A stretch of DNA of 64,000 nt from Novosphingobium sp. SG919 (lineage in GTDB: Bacteria; Pseudomonadota; Alphaproteobacteria; Sphingomonadales; Sphingomonadaceae). Below, in pieces: positions 62,527-64,000 of this stretch; position 1 is the stretch's first letter, and every line of letters begins with the position of its first letter. The stretch lies in assembly GCF_012932495.1 (NCBI RefSeq), contig NZ_JABCNG010000005.1:1-64000 (forward strand). The letters run 5' to 3'. Position numbers and translations under genes: made by a program. The notes beneath the pieces were generated by a model. The model was given only the letters and a program-made list of their open reading frames with translations. It had not been told where the DNA came from and did no database searches.

Positions 62527-63477
62527 TCAGCGCAGCGGGCACTGATCGGCCAGCGCCAGGGCCTGATGCGGCACGCGCGCCGCGTGCAGACGCTGCAGCA
62601 GGTTGGCCTGGAGCCCCGACCCTTCGCCGACGATGGCATGGACCGGACCCAGCGCGAGCAACTGCTCGTTGCGCACGAAGCCGGCGCGCTTGCCCAGCGC
62701 CCGGTCGAGCGCAAAGCGCACGGTCGTCACGCCGCGGGCGGCTGCCCAGGCATGCGCGATCTGGTCGCAGCCGCGCTGCTGCGCGGTGGTTGCAAGGACC
62801 AGGGCAGGCACGCGCGCGTGGACCGCATCGAGGGCATCCCAGATTAGGCGATGGTCGTGCCAGGCCGTCCCGCCCGAGACGATCACCACCGGCCCGCTGG
62901 GCGCCAGGGCCTCGCGCCGCGCCGCCGCGCGTGCGGCGAGGAAATCGCGGGCATCGATCTGGCTGGCCGTGAAACCGGACGATACCCGCGAGCCGCGCGT
63001 GGTCGAAAACGGCTGGCCGGTTTCGAGGCGATAGACCTCGCCGGCATGGTCGCGCATCGCCTCGAGCGCGGCACGGCAATCCATCAGGGTGCGACAGATG
63101 CGCTGGGTTTCTTCGAGTTCGACGGCATGGGCTTCGGACGGGTCGAAGCCACGGGCAAGCTCGCCGAGCTTGCGCGCCGCATCGTCCTCGCGCCGCGCCG
63201 CCCGTTCTGCGGTCCTGTGGAAGCTGTTGACGAAACCCCAGGCCAAATCGGCGGCAAAAGCCGCGAGGCGGGTATCGCGCAGGCAATCGAACAGCGTGGT
63301 CATGACGAGGTCGAGCGCGGCGCGCACGGCCGTGGGATCGGGCATGTCGCGTGCCTCGGGCTCGTGGTGGATCGAGAGCTGGGCCAGCGCATCCTGCTCG
63401 GCAAAGGCCGCCGCAAAGGCGCGCGTTTCGGCAGCGCCAGACGCTTCGGCAGCATCGAAAGCAAATGTATGGGTCAT
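62527..63477 (-). CDS. DUF2493 (SLOG-like) plasmid protein
   Basis: 316 residues. The C-terminal ~115 residues carry PVVIVSGGTAWHDHRLIWDALDAVHARVPALVLAT and VTTVRFALDRALGKRAGFVRNEQLL, the DUF2493/YspA-like Rossmannoid domain related to nucleotide-binding SLOG proteins. The N-terminal two thirds are helical. Frequent on alphaproteobacterial plasmids. Function unknown. Confidence 0.8.
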   Translation of the reverse strand: MTHTFAFDAAEASGAAETRAFAAAFAEQDALAQLSIHHEPEARDMPDPTAVRAALDLVMTTLFDCLRDTRLAAFAADLAWGFVNSFHRTAERAARREDDAARKLGELARGFDPSEAHAVELEETQRICRTLMDCRAALEAMRDHAGEVYRLETGQPFSTTRGSRVSSGFTASQIDARDFLAARAAARREALAPSGPVVIVSGGTAWHDHRLIWDALDAVHARVPALVLATTAQQRGCDQIAHAWAAARGVTTVRFALDRALGKRAGFVRNEQLLALGPVHAIVGEGSGLQANLLQRLHAARVPHQALALADQCPLR

Positions 63478-63898
63478 GGTGTCCTCCGCACAGACGGACC
63501 GCCATCACCGCGATGGCAGTGCCACGACACCGGCAAGCCGCGTCCAGCCGGTCAGGGACGCCGGTTCTGCCGGCGCCGCCCCGCGGGGCGTGGGGGAGCC
63601 GATTTTTGCGGGGGGCCCGCCTCGGGCCGCACGCCAAAATTGGGGGCACCGCGTCTCCTTGACGGGCGCCAGACCGGCTTGCCAGACTGGGACGACCCGC
63701 CGCCCCCCTTCCCTTCCCGGCAGGCGACCAAAGCGATGGCCGGCGTGGCGCAATCTGCCCGGCCGCAAGGCGCCATCGCCGCCACTTGGATTGGCAGGCT
63801 GCCGGCAAGTCCCTGCTGTCAGGCCATTCGCCAGGATAAGCCGTGACCCTTTGCCGACAAGGATCGGCCGGTGCCGCCCGAGGCGGCACCGGCCAGGC
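63478..63898. other. Intergenic region left of the last gene
   Basis: 420 bp with no gene seen. It contains an imperfect 25-bp inverted repeat (63595-63619 with 63623-63647) enclosing AT-rich patches in very GC-rich DNA. This is a possible promoter or regulatory site for the DUF2493 gene. Confidence 0.4.
63866..63894 (-). terminator. Perfect hairpin just after the partial gene
   Basis: GGCCGGTGCCGCC and GGCGGCACCGGCC form a 13-bp perfect stem with a CGA loop, 4 bp beyond the stop of the reverse-strand gene at 63899. It is a strong candidate terminator, though without a T-run. Confidence 0.75.
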
Positions 63899-64000
63899 TC
63901 AATGCAGGCGGTCGCGCTCACCCAGCAAGGGATCGAGACTGGTGATCTGGTGCTCGCCTGCGACCAGGCTCCAGGCCGCGACAAGCTCGCCGTAGTATTC
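63899..64000 (-). CDS. Partial plasmid gene, C-terminus only (continues past right edge)
   Basis: Only the last 33 residues are present: EYYGELVAAWSLVAGEHQIT, then SLDPLLGERDRLH and a TGA. The family cannot be named from this. Confidence 0.5.
   Translation of the reverse strand, partial: EYYGELVAAWSLVAGEHQITSLDPLLGERDRLH

Noticed and set aside
1..64000. CRISPR arrays, tRNA or rRNA genes, complete insertion sequences
   Set aside because: Looked for and not seen; only IS3 fragments remain, and the repeats present are dispersed, not regularly spaced arrays.

Overview
The window looks like a high-GC alphaproteobacterial replicon, most likely a plasmid or plasmid-derived region of a Sphingomonadaceae bacterium (Novosphingobium/Sphingobium/Sphingomonas type). 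The reasons are codon use, two TonB-dependent receptors with sphingomonad-style plug starts, a GH106 alpha-L-rhamnosidase, many short dispersed intergenic repeats, and a plasmid backbone at the right end (RPA-type RepA, AlpA-like regulator, DUF2493, DUF2840, TraF-like S26 peptidase, lytic transglycosylase, TraD and a MobF/TraA relaxase). No rRNA, tRNA or CRISPR array was seen.

Layout. 0-2 kb: end of a PepSY membrane protein, a DUF3088 protein, then repeats and an IS3 orfA scar. 2.1-7.3 kb: an FRG-domain protein followed by a subtilisin-like protease and an alpha/beta hydrolase, none with an evident signal peptide; this is a candidate uncharacterised cytoplasmic effector module. 7.3-12 kb: small genes, an AraC/GyrI regulator and several repeats, including a 136-bp duplication of the regulator's 5' end. 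12-21.4 kb: a catabolic island (TonB receptor, acyl-CoA synthetase, double cupin, ABM-like protein with zinc ribbon, MocR regulator, aldehyde dehydrogenase). 21.9-26.9 kb: a coupled operon (EF-hand protein, sterol-desaturase-like enzyme, secreted hydrolase), a secreted low-complexity protein and a two-component system.

27.6-47.4 kb holds the most interesting system, a glycoside-utilisation locus. It has a TonB receptor, GH106 rhamnosidase, DUF1080 (3-keto-glycoside hydrolase-like) protein, Gfo/Idh/MocA oxidoreductase, both subunits of a C-glycoside-deglycosidase-like enzyme, two MFS transporters, a Hyi-like isomerase, an FAH/SDR pair resembling the non-phosphorylative rhamnose/fucose route, and two TetR regulators. 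Five intergenic sites matching TCTAAACGNNGTTTA (one degenerate) sit upstream of five of these transcription units and suggest one regulon. Inferred flow: outer-membrane uptake, rhamnose removal, C3 oxidation of the remaining sugar, cleavage of the C- or O-glycosidic bond, and breakdown of deoxysugar to pyruvate and lactate. A D-lactate dehydrogenase at the end of the FAH/SDR operon is a pseudogene with three lesions, and the locus ends in a likely arabinofuranosidase remnant.

47.8-53.4 kb: a LysR-controlled SDR/SDR/NTF2-like/methyltransferase operon, a 5'-truncated P450 and an IS3 scar. 53.4-64 kb: plasmid mobilisation and replication genes in tightly overlapping reading frames, with three iteron-like repeats and a consensus DnaA box at the 3' end of repA.

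All functions are read from translated motifs and gene context. No database search was possible.
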